Shown: piece after piece, positions 7,829 through 16,912 of the stretch
Numbering within the stretch: the stretch's first letter is position 1
Layout of the letters: the number at the start of each line of letters is the position of its first letter
IMG/VR virus record: IMGVR_UViG_3300020123_000219
Coordinates: 24,199-88,198 of that record
Strand: one strand, 5' to 3'
DNA length: 64,000 bases
From: a virus
Translations under genes and position numbers: made by a program
Notes under the pieces: model-generated
The model's database searches: none
What the model saw: only the letters and a program-made list of their open reading frames with translations
What the model was told of the DNA's origin: nothing

Positions 7829-9559
7829 TCACGGGTTGTTGATCTGCCAGTAGAACGCGGAGTTGTCGCCGCCGTTCGACGACGACACGACGAAACTCGT
7901 GCCCGCGTTCCGCGCCCCCACGTGCAGGAACCCGGGCGTCCCGGAGGTCACGCCGGCGGTCACCAGGATCACGCTGGACGAGGTCACCGACGTGCACGCC
8001 ACCGTGGCCACCCCTGACGACAGCGAAGCCGTGCCGTACCTCGGTCCCTGCACCGTCGGCGCGCTCGTCGACCCGGACGCGGCGAGCACGGTCAGGTCGT
8101 ACAGGGTGGCCGCCGTCGTCCCGTCGTCGATGATCGCAGAGTTGAACCCCTGGATGTAGGTCGCGCCCCCTACCTGCACGAACGTCTTGTTCGTGTTGTT
8201 ACTCGACAAGATCATCCCGACCTGCGGGGAAGTTACCCCCGAGCCGTCGTCATCGACCCCGGGCCACACCTGGCAGCCGGAGATCTGCAGCGCGTTCGGG
8301 AACGCCGTGCAGAAGATCCCGGAGAGAACCCCGCCTCCGGCGTTGCCGTTCCTGCCGTCGCGGCGGAACGCGCACCCGGACAGGATGACCGGCGCGGCAG
8401 AGTTGTTGTTCGACGAGATGTAGAACCCGTACCCCTCGTTCCGGTCCGTCGAGCAGCCGATGAACCGGCAGCCACCCGACCCGGTCGAGGACGACGTGGC
8501 GGTGAACGTGTACCCGTTCCCCACCCCCGCCGTGCCGTTGTGCTCGCTGCGGCACCCGATGAACACGCCGCTCGACGCGTTCGTGATCTGCCACCCGTCC
8601 CCCGCGCAGCCCTCGACCAGGCAGTCGATGTACGTCGAGTCGGAGATCTTCGGGTGCAGGATGCCGACCGAGTTGCCGTGCAGGACGTTGCAGCGGAACA
8701 TGTGCACGGCGTCCTGCCCGTTCCCGGCGAGGTCGTTCACGAAGTTCACGCCCGCCCCGCGCGGGAACTCGATCAGGACGTGCTCCACGCGGGGCCGCGA
8801 GATACCGCCGTAGAACTGGATGCCGTCCGCTGACCCGGTAGTCAGCAGCGAGCAGTCGATCGCGAAGTCGTACAGCTTCTGCTCGTCGGCCACGTTGGCG
8901 TACCCGCCCGTGAACTGGCCTTGCACCACGATGATCGCGTTCGCCGGGGCGGTGCCCTGCGCCCACGTCGCCGACGGCTGGATGATGCTGCCCCACCGGC
9001 CCACCGACGGCTTGGCGACCTCGTTGGAATGATCCCCGATCAGCACCGCGCCCGGCGGGACGAGGATCGGGGACGTGGTCTTGTAGATCCCGGCCGGAAG
9101 GTACACCGGCTGTCCCGGGGCGTTGTTGTACGCGTCGGTCAGCGCGTTGTTGATCGCCGTGGTGGAGTCGACCACCCCGGTCGGGTCCGCGCCGTACGCG
9201 GGCTGCACCACGTTGACCCAGTCGGTCTTGTACAGGTCCCGCCCGGCAGCGCCGTGCGCGATCGTCACCCCCGCGCTGTGCGCCGGGGCCGCTGACCCGT
9301 CATCACCCCGGATGCTGTTGCTGTAGGTGAACGGCCCGGTCCCGGTCGCCGCCTGGGTGACCGTGATGACCTCGGAGTTCGTGGTACCGGGCTCGACGAC
9401 CAGCGTGAACGGGAACCTGGCGTTCCCCTGCACGCCCGGGTTCCCGGTGATCGAGTTCACCTGCACGGTCCCCGTCGTGCCGGGTGACACCGACCCGAGC
9501 GGCGCGGCCAGCGTCGTCAGCGCCGCGTCCGAAGAGTAGTACCACCTGGTCTGCGCCAT
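7829..9559 (-). CDS. tail spike with right-handed beta-helix (pectate-lyase-like) fold
   Basis: This 576-residue protein starts at ATG 9559; the A is shared with the stop of the upstream gene. After an N-terminal adaptor (MAQTRWYYSSDAALTTLAAP) comes YGADPTGVVDSTTAINNAL and LPAGIYKTTSPILVPPG, the standard entry to pectate-lyase-type beta helices. Repeating coils with conserved G-x-C turns run to about 510. Such spikes usually bind or cut capsular or wall polysaccharide; catalytic residues cannot be assigned by eye. The last ~65 residues are shared with the protein encoded at 15612-16385. Confidence 0.8.
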   Translation of the reverse strand: MAQTRWYYSSDAALTTLAAPLGSVSPGTTGTVQVNSITGNPGVQGNARFPFTLVVEPGTTNSEVITVTQAATGTGPFTYSNSIRGDDGSAAPAHSAGVTIAHGAAGRDLYKTDWVNVVQPAYGADPTGVVDSTTAINNALTDAYNNAPGQPVYLPAGIYKTTSPILVPPGAVLIGDHSNEVAKPSVGRWGSIIQPSATWAQGTAPANAIIVVQGQFTGGYANVADEQKLYDFAIDCSLLTTGSADGIQFYGGISRPRVEHVLIEFPRGAGVNFVNDLAGNGQDAVHMFRCNVLHGNSVGILHPKISDSTYIDCLVEGCAGDGWQITNASSGVFIGCRSEHNGTAGVGNGYTFTATSSSTGSGGCRFIGCSTDRNEGYGFYISSNNNSAAPVILSGCAFRRDGRNGNAGGGVLSGIFCTAFPNALQISGCQVWPGVDDDGSGVTSPQVGMILSSNNTNKTFVQVGGATYIQGFNSAIIDDGTTAATLYDLTVLAASGSTSAPTVQGPRYGTASLSSGVATVACTSVTSSSVILVTAGVTSGTPGFLHVGARNAGTSFVVSSSNGGDNSAFYWQINNP

Positions 9560-10146
9560 CAGGAATACCCCACCCAGAACGTGAACGCCGACGTGGGCGT
9601 GTTCGACGTGACGGTGAGCTGCGTGCCCAGCACCGTCCCGGTGCCGTTCGTGCAGAACCGCAGCCCCGACGCGGTCAGGCCCAGGTTCAGCAGCGTCACC
9701 GACCCGGTGGACCCCAGACGGAACAGCGACGGCTGGGTGGTGCCCAGGTTCGACAGCAGCGCCGCCCACACGAACGTGCCCGCCGACACCGGCTGAGCGG
9801 TGGCCAGCGGCGCCGTCACGATCGACGGGGCAGCAGCTGTGAACAGCGTCCCCACGTCAGCAGACCCTGACAGCAGCACCCCCGTGGAGGAGTACACGCC
9901 GACGAACGTCCCCGTCGAGCTGCCGACTCCCGAAGCGCCGAGCCCGAACCACAGGTTCGTCATCGTCCCCGACGCCCGGATCGGGATCTTCATCATCGTG
10001 ACGGTGCCCTTGGAGATCGCCACGGTCGACCCCCCGGCCGCAGCGACGTTGTCGTTGGCGCCCAGCAGCGCATTATCCGCCGGGGTCCAGAACACCGTGG
10101 AAAGCTGGCCGTTCACGACCAGGTTGTCGTTGATCGTTGTCGCCAT
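9559..10146 (-). CDS. beta-rich tail-associated protein, related to the 24428-25132 product
   Basis: The product is 195 residues, starting ATTINDNLVVNGQLS. It is rich in Gly/Ser/Thr, with the pattern TFVGVYSSTGVLLSGSADVG and a following PLATAQPVSAGTFVWAALL. The same arrangement is found in the protein encoded at 24428-25132, so the two share a beta-sandwich module. The position between an SGNH esterase and the spike suggests a tail fibre or appendage component. No enzymatic motif is seen. Confidence 0.65.
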   Translation of the reverse strand: MATTINDNLVVNGQLSTVFWTPADNALLGANDNVAAAGGSTVAISKGTVTMMKIPIRASGTMTNLWFGLGASGVGSSTGTFVGVYSSTGVLLSGSADVGTLFTAAAPSIVTAPLATAQPVSAGTFVWAALLSNLGTTQPSLFRLGSTGSVTLLNLGLTASGLRFCTNGTGTVLGTQLTVTSNTPTSAFTFWVGYS

Positions 10147-10147
10147 G

Positions 10148-11533
10148 TCAGCTCCCGCTCAGGAATCGGGTCATGTAGTCGCCGATCATCTGGTGGCCCT
10201 TGTTCGACGGGTGCACCAGGTCGCCGCCCTGCCACAGGCTGTAGGTATCGGTGTCCGCGCCCGGCATGCGCGGCCCGAGGGTGAAGTCCATCACCGTCGT
10301 GATAGGCGTCAGGTTCGGCCCTGACGTGTCCGCTCCCGCGACGTTCCACGCGGCGTTCACGTACTGTGCCCACGGGTAGGTGTAGGACGACTGGCTCGTG
10401 CGCGGCGGGTACATGCACAGCACGAACGACGGGAACGGCGTCGACAGGACCGCCTGCAGGTCCGTGATCATGGTCTGAAGGTTCGTCTGGAACGTCGCCG
10501 GGAGGACGTTGTTGAACTGGTCGTTCACCCCGAGCGCGATGACGATCAGGTTCGGGTTCAGGGCCTTGATGGCAGCAGCAGGCCCCGTAGTGCCGTTCGC
10601 GAGGACCGTGATCCAGTTCTGGGTGGTCCACCCGAAGTGCCCGCAGTCGTGAACCTGGATGCCCTGCGAGAAATCCCCCCAGTACTCCACGACCCCGGTC
10701 ACGTCCGCGTTCCCCGACACCCACGCGAGCGTGAGGGTATGCTGCCCGGCCGAACCCAGCGAGATGTGCGTGACCTTCCCGTCGACGATCGACCCGCCGG
10801 ACGTGGACACGTTCGTTGCCGACCCGCCGTCCACCGCCCACGAGAACGTCCCGCCGCCCGGTGCCTGGGTCCACATGATGTCCGCCGAGTCGCCGTTCAG
10901 CGTGTACACGACCGACTGCCCGGTGTTGTTCAGCTGCAGGAACGAGGACTTCGGGCCTAGCGTCGACGCCGGGGTCGGCGACCCGTTGATCGTCGTCGGC
11001 CACGTGAACGAGGTCTCGCCCGTGGACTGCACGCCGATGAACCCCTGGCCCCCGCCGGTCACGAACGGCGTCGGGTAGGCAGACCTCAGCGAGTCGCGCA
11101 GCCGCGCGACCCACCGGTCCTGGAACCCCGTGGACGGCGGCCCGACAGCGTGCTGCCCCTCGGTGATCGAGTCGCCGATGACCGCCACGTTGCAGCGCGC
11201 CGCCTGCCGGTTCGCCAGGCCCGCGAACCACGGGGTCAGGGCCTGCGCCCGCTGGGTAGCGAGCTGCTGCTGCCCGTACTGCGTCAGGTTGACCAGGTTC
11301 GAGCCGGCGAACGTCAGGTTCCCGTCAACGGTGAGGTTGCCTGCGATCTCGACGTTGGCGGGCAGGTACGCGAAGTTAGGCATGACCACCGTGTCCGTGA
11401 TAGTGCCGGGCGCGAAGTTCTGGGTAGTGGCGGCGACCGCGACCTTGTCCCACGTCTGCCCTCCTGGCGCAGGCAGGCCGGACGACGGGCTGATCCCGGC
11501 GAAGTACCGGAACAGCGCCAGGGTGGTGTCCAC
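10148..11533 (-). CDS. tail-associated SGNH/GDSL hydrolase
   Basis: This 461-residue protein starts at GTG 11533 after GGGAGG. An N-terminal ~110-residue beta/attachment region is followed by an SGNH hydrolase: block I VIGDSITEG with the nucleophilic Ser, block III GVNDQ, and block V DLVHPSNKGH with Asp and His. A beta-sandwich of about 100 residues is inserted between blocks I and III. These enzymes de-esterify acetylated or acylated glycans; here the likely role is removing surface modifications during adsorption. Its neighbours are the tape measure and the spike. Confidence 0.85.
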   Translation of the reverse strand: MDTTLALFRYFAGISPSSGLPAPGGQTWDKVAVAATTQNFAPGTITDTVVMPNFAYLPANVEIAGNLTVDGNLTFAGSNLVNLTQYGQQQLATQRAQALTPWFAGLANRQAARCNVAVIGDSITEGQHAVGPPSTGFQDRWVARLRDSLRSAYPTPFVTGGGQGFIGVQSTGETSFTWPTTINGSPTPASTLGPKSSFLQLNNTGQSVVYTLNGDSADIMWTQAPGGGTFSWAVDGGSATNVSTSGGSIVDGKVTHISLGSAGQHTLTLAWVSGNADVTGVVEYWGDFSQGIQVHDCGHFGWTTQNWITVLANGTTGPAAAIKALNPNLIVIALGVNDQFNNVLPATFQTNLQTMITDLQAVLSTPFPSFVLCMYPPRTSQSSYTYPWAQYVNAAWNVAGADTSGPNLTPITTVMDFTLGPRMPGADTDTYSLWQGGDLVHPSNKGHQMIGDYMTRFLSGS

Positions 11534-11661
11534 CGTGCCTCCCCGCCCCGGTATAATGGGTCACGCAAAAGGACAACTGAAAGGTTTGCGTTTTGTCGGT
11601 CAGGACACGGGTCTTCATCACGTTCGCCCTGATAATCGGGGCAGTCCTCACCGCAACCGCG

Positions 11662-14514
11662 CTAATGAACGCGCCCGCTGATGAACAGCTGCGTCGAGCC
11701 GTTCCTGATCGTCTTCCGGTTCAGGCCCGCCTGGGCCACCCTGATCATTTCCTGCTCGGCCATCAGCGACCCGTGCACGTGCACCACCACCTGAGACGCC
11801 CCGCCGCCCCCCAGCCGCACGATCCCCGGGTTAGGGCCGTGCACCCCGCCCGGTGCCCCTGACGGCCCTCCGCCCCCGCCGCCTACCCCCGGGACGTTGC
11901 CCTGCTGGGTGACCGTGACAATGATGTTCTTGCCGTGCATTGAGTCGATGAACGCCTGCAGCCGCTCCGCTGACGCCTGCGCGCTGGAGAACGCGCTCGT
12001 CATGCTGTGCCCCGCCGACTGCACCGACGTGGACGCGTGGCTGCTGCCCTGAGCCATCTGGTTACCCCACGCGATGCCCCGCAGCCCGGCGGTGTTGATC
12101 GCGTCCTGCACCGTCTGCAGGTCGCCCCTGATCGTGGCCCACGGGGCGCCGTTCGCCGCGTCGGTCTGCAGTTTCGCGAGCTTGGTGTTGAACCCGGTCG
12201 AGGCCAGCGCGGCGTTCGCGAGCTGGGTGGACACCTGCTGCGACAGGGCGCTCGCGACGTTCTTCGCCATCTGCGACAGGTTCGACATCGCGATCGTCGT
12301 GTTCGATACCCGCTTGCTGAGGTCCCCGAACCCGACGCCGGCCTGCGCGACCATCTGCTTCAGCCTGTTGAACGACGGGATGTTCAGCCCCGCCGACCGC
12401 AGCACCCCGAGCAGCGTGGCCTGCGCGGTCTTCGACTTCGCGGCGAGCGGCACCAGCGCCTTCGCCATGTCCAGCGCCGCGTGGGTCACGTCCCTGCCCG
12501 TGGACGCCCCCAGCACCCCGGCGGTCCTGAACCAGTCCAGCATCTGCGGCATCGTCGAACCGACCACCTGGTCGAAGTTGTTCCACGCCGCCGCGCCCGT
12601 CCCCTTGAACGACTGCAGCGCCGTCGCGAACTGGCCGACCGACAGGCTCATCTGCCCCGTCGCCTTACCCAGGTTGTTCCGCACGTTCGCGGCGACCTGC
12701 CCGATGTTCTGCATCGACTCCGAGAACGCCGCCAGCGCCCCAGTCCCGCCGGTCAGCAGCCCGATGTACTGGTCGATGGCCTGGTTCAGCTGCTGGACCT
12801 TCGAATCCTGCACCGCCGTCGCCAGCGACAGGGCGTCCATCCCGGCGCCGACCTGCCCGGCCCGCAGCCCCATCTGCGCGTACCCGATCTCCAGGTTCAC
12901 CAGCGCCATCGCCTGCGTCCCGATCGCCTGCGACAGCCTGCTCATGTCACTGGTCAGCCCCGCGACCTTGTTACCCGCCAGCACGTTCCCGAACCGGCCG
13001 AACGACCCGGCGGCCCCCGTCGCCGCGCGGGTAGCGGCGTTCAGCTGCGGAGCCAGGTTCTTCACCCCGCCGAGCAGCAGCTTCACGCCACTGGTCATGT
13101 TGCCCAGCGACGGGGTCATCGACTGGACCTTCTTGATCAGCGCGTCCGACGCGTCCGCGCCCCGCGTCATCGCCACCACGAGATCAGCGCCGATGACAAC
13201 CGCCGCCGCAGCGGCCATGACCCCGAGCGGGGTCATGAGGAACGTCCCGAGCTTGTACAGCGAGGCCCCCAGCGGGCCGGAGTACGACAGCGCGGTCCCG
13301 AGGCCCTGCGACATGTAGCTCAGGCCGGTGACGATCCCCCGGATCGCGCTGACGAGCTGCATGCCGATCAGCGCCCGGAACATGCCGACCAGCAGCAGCC
13401 CGTACCGGTACGCCGCAGACAGGGCGGCGGCCATGCCGATCAGGAACCCGATCACCGGGTTCGCGGTCAGCATCTCCAGGACGTGCGAGATCACCACCAG
13501 CACGTTCAGCAGAGCCGTGCCTGCACCCCACATATTGTGGGCGACGTTGACGAACGTGTGCCCCAGGTTCCCCAGCAGCTGGCCCCACTGCGTCATGAAG
13601 TGCACGCCGCCGGACAGCATCTTGGTGAGCTGGCCGCCCAGCGCGCCGCCCGGCCCCAGCTCGGTGGACAGGTGCGACGCGAACCGGGCCATCACGTTCC
13701 CCGCCTGCTCGGCGACCTGAGAGAACGCGCTGAGGTGGCTGCTGATCGACGTGATGATGCTCCCGAAGATCATGTACACCTCGGGGGCCATCGCCCGGGA
13801 CAGGGTACCGAAACTCTGCCCGAGGGCGTGCAGCGGCCCCACCGAGTTCAGCAGAGCGTTCCCCAGCCCGCCCGACGCCACGAGCAGGTTATTCATCACG
13901 TCGGAGATGTGGATCACTGTCGGTGCCATGCCCGCCGCCGCCGACCCGAACGCGATCAGCGCCGGGATCGCCGTCGCCGCGACCTCCAGCGTCCCCATCA
14001 CCAGCCAGTGCAGCGCCTGGGTCGTCAGCCTGATCCCTGTGCCCCAGATCCGGATCGAGTTATTCGCGCCACTGGCCGCAGCAGCAGACGCCGTCGTGCC
14101 CGCGCTGAGGACACCGAGCCCGGCCGCCATCACCGCAGCTGTCGCGCCGACCTTATCCAGCGCGTCTTTCTTCTTGTCCAGCTCGGTGTCAAGAGCAACC
14201 AGGGCGCCGAGCAGGGTGCCGATCTTGCCGTTCAGCCCGGTGAACCGCCGCGACAGCGACGAGGTCTGGTCGCCCACGGAGCTGAGCGCCCTGGCGGTGC
14301 CTTCCGCCTTCACCCCGAGTTCGCCCAGCCTGTCGCTCAGCGCCCCCACGCCCCCGGCGGCGGCAGCGGCATCCAGGCGCCCGATCTCCCCCACCAGCTC
14401 GCCGACCGCCCCCGCCGCCGCCGCCGTCACGCCGATCATGTCCCGGACCGGGCCGATATACCGCTCCGCTGACGCTATGAACTCCTGGATGATCGGCGGA
14501 AGGTAATCAGCCAC
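11662..14514 (-). CDS. tape measure protein
   Basis: The protein is 950 residues and sets tail length and supports DNA ejection. It is the longest Ala/Gly/Leu-rich helical protein in the window and lies just after the frameshifted chaperone pair and a gp10-like gene, the canonical position. An N-terminal coiled coil is followed by hydrophobic segments in the middle (ALIAFGSAAAGM, FLIGMAAALSAAYRYGLLL, GVMAAAAAVVIGADLVVAM). It ends with a Gly-rich hinge and VVVHVHGSLMAEQEMIRVAQ, a typical tape measure C-terminus. The start is GTG 14514 with GCGGGAGG upstream. Confidence 0.9.
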   Translation of the reverse strand: MADYLPPIIQEFIASAERYIGPVRDMIGVTAAAAGAVGELVGEIGRLDAAAAAGGVGALSDRLGELGVKAEGTARALSSVGDQTSSLSRRFTGLNGKIGTLLGALVALDTELDKKKDALDKVGATAAVMAAGLGVLSAGTTASAAAASGANNSIRIWGTGIRLTTQALHWLVMGTLEVAATAIPALIAFGSAAAGMAPTVIHISDVMNNLLVASGGLGNALLNSVGPLHALGQSFGTLSRAMAPEVYMIFGSIITSISSHLSAFSQVAEQAGNVMARFASHLSTELGPGGALGGQLTKMLSGGVHFMTQWGQLLGNLGHTFVNVAHNMWGAGTALLNVLVVISHVLEMLTANPVIGFLIGMAAALSAAYRYGLLLVGMFRALIGMQLVSAIRGIVTGLSYMSQGLGTALSYSGPLGASLYKLGTFLMTPLGVMAAAAAVVIGADLVVAMTRGADASDALIKKVQSMTPSLGNMTSGVKLLLGGVKNLAPQLNAATRAATGAAGSFGRFGNVLAGNKVAGLTSDMSRLSQAIGTQAMALVNLEIGYAQMGLRAGQVGAGMDALSLATAVQDSKVQQLNQAIDQYIGLLTGGTGALAAFSESMQNIGQVAANVRNNLGKATGQMSLSVGQFATALQSFKGTGAAAWNNFDQVVGSTMPQMLDWFRTAGVLGASTGRDVTHAALDMAKALVPLAAKSKTAQATLLGVLRSAGLNIPSFNRLKQMVAQAGVGFGDLSKRVSNTTIAMSNLSQMAKNVASALSQQVSTQLANAALASTGFNTKLAKLQTDAANGAPWATIRGDLQTVQDAINTAGLRGIAWGNQMAQGSSHASTSVQSAGHSMTSAFSSAQASAERLQAFIDSMHGKNIIVTVTQQGNVPGVGGGGGGPSGAPGGVHGPNPGIVRLGGGGASQVVVHVHGSLMAEQEMIRVAQAGLNRKTIRNGSTQLFISGRVH

Positions 14515-14535
14515 CAGCCTCCCGCGTCACAACGC

Positions 14536-14564
14536 AAAAAAGCGGGACGCGAACCACGTCCCGC
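14536..14564 (-). terminator. intrinsic terminator just upstream of the tape measure gene
   Basis: On the minus strand GCGGGACG (14564-14557) pairs with CGTCCCGC (14549-14542) around a 7-nt loop, followed by six U (14541-14536). It sits in the 66-bp gap after the gp10-like gene and 22 bp before the tape measure start, so it would limit transcription into the distal tail genes unless read through. Confidence 0.8.
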
Positions 14565-14580
14565 CATCCCGTCCCGGCCA

Positions 14581-15075
14581 TCACAGCACCGCGTCGACGA
14601 TCGCGCCGAAAGCCTCCCCGGCCGCGTCCCTGATCCCGCCCTCATACACCGCGATCGCATTCGCCGGCCGCATGTACGGACGCGGCGGCAGGCTATGCGC
14701 CCTCGACCTGTGCCACACCCCCGGCGGCTGCTGCCAGTGCATGAACCCCGACGGGTTATGCGCTCGCATCATCCCGCCCAGCTCCTGAATCCTCGCGTAC
14801 CTCACCGTCGGACCCGTCAGCGACCGCGCCGTCACATCCCCCGTCAGCACCGCCGCCGTGTTCACGAAGGACCCCTTCAGCGCCCCCGAGATCCACGCAG
14901 GCGGCGTGCCCGGCATCGACGGAGTCTGCGTATGCAAAGGGTGCCCCAGCCTCATGATCGAACGCGCGATGCTCACGAACGGCGGCGGCATCTCATTCGC
15001 CGCCGCCAGCACCGCCGACGGGAGCACCGCCTCCAGCCGCGCGAACCGCGCCTCAAGATCACCGAAACTAGCCAC
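14581..15075 (-). CDS. HK97 gp10-like head-tail/tail-completion protein
   Basis: This 164-residue protein starts at GTG 15075, overlapping the end of the frameshifted chaperone. The C-terminal half has the signature of gp10-like proteins: a VRYARIQELGG motif, an aromatic region, then RPYMRPANAIAVYEGGIRDA. The family acts in head-tail joining or tail completion. In this genome it lies after the chaperones rather than before the tail tube, an uncommon but known order. A tail accessory role is the alternative. Confidence 0.7.
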   Translation of the reverse strand: MASFGDLEARFARLEAVLPSAVLAAANEMPPPFVSIARSIMRLGHPLHTQTPSMPGTPPAWISGALKGSFVNTAAVLTGDVTARSLTGPTVRYARIQELGGMMRAHNPSGFMHWQQPPGVWHRSRAHSLPPRPYMRPANAIAVYEGGIRDAAGEAFGAIVDAVL

Positions 15076-15600
15076 GCGCCGCCCTCCGCCGGTCCTCCGC
15101 GATATGATCCAGCGCCGTCCACATCACCGGCAGGTAGATATAGCACTGCAACGGCTGCTCCAGCGTCACCTCCGCCGCCCACCCGTACTTCTCGTAGCAC
15201 ATCAGGCACATCAAGTCCGCGTTGTCAAGACCCCACGGAAGCGGCCCGCCCTGCCCTTCGAGAATGTGCTTCAGGCGGGAGGCGTCCTGCGGTTTGGGAC
15301 CACCCGCATCACCTCCAGGTGATCCGTCGTCGCCTCCGACAGCGCGTTATACGCCTCCAGCGGCAGATCCTCCAGCTGCGCCCTCGTCACCGGCATGTCC
15401 CCGTACGACCACGACGTGATCACCGACACCAGCAACGCGATCTGCATGTCCTCCTGCATCCCCGCGTTAATCATCATCGGCTTGCCGTCAGGATCAGGAA
15501 CATAAGACAAAGCCCGCTGAATCGCGACCTTATCCTTCGCCCTCAGCTCATCCAGCCCCCGCAGCTCCGCCCAGTTGCCACCAGGCAAATCAACGCGCAC
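15068..15600 (-). CDS. tail assembly chaperone, long form made by -1 frameshift (gpGT-like)
   Basis: A -1 shift at C CCA AAC (15298-15292) joins the short form to a frame that is open to TAG 15068-15070, giving about 177 residues. The downstream part (LKHILEGQGGPLPWGLDNAD, then CYIYLPVMWTALDHIAEDRR) is clearly coding and has no start codon of its own. The long form binds the tail tube through its extension and couples tube polymerisation to the tape measure. The stop overlaps the GTG of the next gene. Confidence 0.88.
15271..15600 (-). CDS. tail assembly chaperone, short form (gpG-like)
   Basis: The product is 109 residues (starts MRVDLPGGNWAEL) and is acidic/helical. It ends soon after a perfect slippery heptamer. 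It is located between the tail tube/Ig genes and the tape measure, where lambda G/GT-type chaperones sit. The short form keeps tape measure protein soluble and recruits tail tube subunits. A fraction of ribosomes shifts -1 to make the long form. Confidence 0.88.
   Translation of the reverse strand: MRVDLPGGNWAELRGLDELRAKDKVAIQRALSYVPDPDGKPMMINAGMQEDMQIALLVSVITSWSYGDMPVTRAQLEDLPLEAYNALSEATTDHLEVMRVVPNRRTPPA
15292..15298 (-). promoter_or_regulatory. programmed -1 ribosomal frameshift site CCCAAAC
   Basis: Read on the minus strand the zero frame is GTC CCA AAC. The heptamer C CCA AAC fits X XXY YYZ exactly, so both tRNAs re-pair as CCC AAA after slipping. The zero-frame stop is 19 nt downstream and the -1 frame continues for 74 more codons. 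Confidence 0.9.
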
Positions 15601-15611
15601 AAACGCCTCCG

Positions 15612-16385
15612 CTAAGAATGGTTAATGATGTGCCACGCCACCGTCGACGAATCCGACGACGAAGTAGAAAGCACCGTGAACGAAACACCCGGGGTAACCG
15701 TCCCCACATAAGGCCCCCCCGGCGTGCCCCCCGGCACCTGCGTCGTCAGGAACACCCTCGACTTAGCAGAAACAGCCGACGTGGACACCGTCACCGGGGT
15801 AACCCCGTTCAGGACCGCCGTTCCCATCCACGCATTCGAGCCCTCAGGAACCACGATCGACTGAGAAAACGTATTCGCAGCCGTCCACGTGTTCGCCAGC
15901 CCCAGCAGACCAGCATTCGCGACCGTCACAACCCCCGACTGGCCGTTCACCGACGAAACAAACGGGACCGACAAGCCGCCCGCCTGCTGCGCGAAAACAA
16001 TCGGTGCGCTCGTAGGACCCGACACCTGCGCCGTGGGCAGCGACGCCTCAGGAGAAACAGCCGTAATATCCACCGTCGCCCCGAACGACGATGGCAGAAA
16101 CGCCGAAAACGTCTGCTGCGCCCCCGGAACCGCAACCCCGATAACCCACCACCAGCCAGAAGGCCGCAGATTCGCGTTATCCGTGCACGCAAGGCCAGGC
16201 TGCGAAAACGTCCCGAGCGTGCCCAGCGCGGAAACGATAGGAACCTGAGCCAGAACGGTTTTCCCCGACAAGTCAGAAAGCTCATTCGACGGCGAGAAAG
16301 TCACCGCACCCGCCTGCGGACTACCGCCGCCGTCCAGGTACTTCCCGGTGACGGTGATCGTGGTCAAGTCGACCGGAAGAGGCAC
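15612..16385 (-). CDS. virion protein with N-terminal beta domain and shared C-terminal module
   Basis: The product is 257 residues. The N-terminus (MPLPVDLTTITVTGKYLDGG followed by GAVTFSPS) is a common opening of actinophage tail-region beta proteins. A linker (VNGQSGVVTVANAGLLGLAN) resembles fibre collar sequences. The last ~65 residues (GTAVLNGV through SFTVLSTSSSDSSTVAWHI) match the end of the beta-helix spike at 7829-9559. It lies between the tail tube and chaperone genes. A tail decoration or fibre role is likely. Confidence 0.65.
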   Translation of the reverse strand: MPLPVDLTTITVTGKYLDGGGSPQAGAVTFSPSNELSDLSGKTVLAQVPIVSALGTLGTFSQPGLACTDNANLRPSGWWWVIGVAVPGAQQTFSAFLPSSFGATVDITAVSPEASLPTAQVSGPTSAPIVFAQQAGGLSVPFVSSVNGQSGVVTVANAGLLGLANTWTAANTFSQSIVVPEGSNAWMGTAVLNGVTPVTVSTSAVSAKSRVFLTTQVPGGTPGGPYVGTVTPGVSFTVLSTSSSDSSTVAWHIINHS

Positions 16386-16408
16386 TGACCTCCACGGAAA
16401 CTGTTAGC

Positions 16409-16912
16409 ATGCCGAACATGGACGATGCAACCTGGGCAGACATACCAGACCGGCCTGGCTACCAAGCCAGCACGCACGGGCAAATCCGCAGCACCGACAG
16501 GCTCGGCTCCGACGGACGCCGACTCAAAGGCCGAATCCTCAAACCCCGGCCCACGCCGACCGGATACCTCCGGGTGTCGCTATGCACCGGAGGCAAGCCC
16601 GTCGACGAGTACATCCATTACCTCGTAGCACGAACCTTCATCGGGCCTCGCCCCGAAGGACTAGACGTTGCCCACGACGACGGCAACCCCTCAAACAACG
16701 CCGTCACCAACCTGGCCTACAAAACCAGGTCAGAAAACCAGCTCGACATGCGCAGGCACGGCACGCACCGCAACGGAAGGAAGACCCACTGCGACAGCGG
16801 ACACGAGTTCAGCGAGGAAAACACGCATGTTGACCCTGCGCACCCCGACTGGCGTATCTGCAAGATCTGTCGGCGCCAGCGCCTTCGGGACTGGCGTGCG
16901 AGGAATCAGTAA
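16409..16912 (+). CDS. NUMOD4/HNH homing endonuclease
   Basis: This 167-residue protein is encoded against the direction of the surrounding late operon. It has an N-terminal NUMOD4-type motif (WADIPDRPGYQASTHGQIRS) and an HNH core (HYLVARTFIGPRPEGLDVAH, then DGNPSNNAVTNLAYKT). A C-terminal Cys/His region has CDSGHEF and CKICRRQRLRDWR. It probably nicks or cuts phage DNA to promote its own spread. The orientation and the 7-bp overlap with the end of the tail tube gene mark it as a free-standing mobile gene. ATG 16418 is an alternative start. Confidence 0.88.
   Translation: MPNMDDATWADIPDRPGYQASTHGQIRSTDRLGSDGRRLKGRILKPRPTPTGYLRVSLCTGGKPVDEYIHYLVARTFIGPRPEGLDVAHDDGNPSNNAVTNLAYKTRSENQLDMRRHGTHRNGRKTHCDSGHEFSEENTHVDPAHPDWRICKICRRQRLRDWRARNQ

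Noticed and set aside
11593-11862. Hydrophobic peptide frame (RVFITFALIIGAVLTATALM) from a TTG on the plus strand
   Set aside because: Only 25 codons look protein-like, there is no ribosome site, and the rest is antisense to the tape measure gene.
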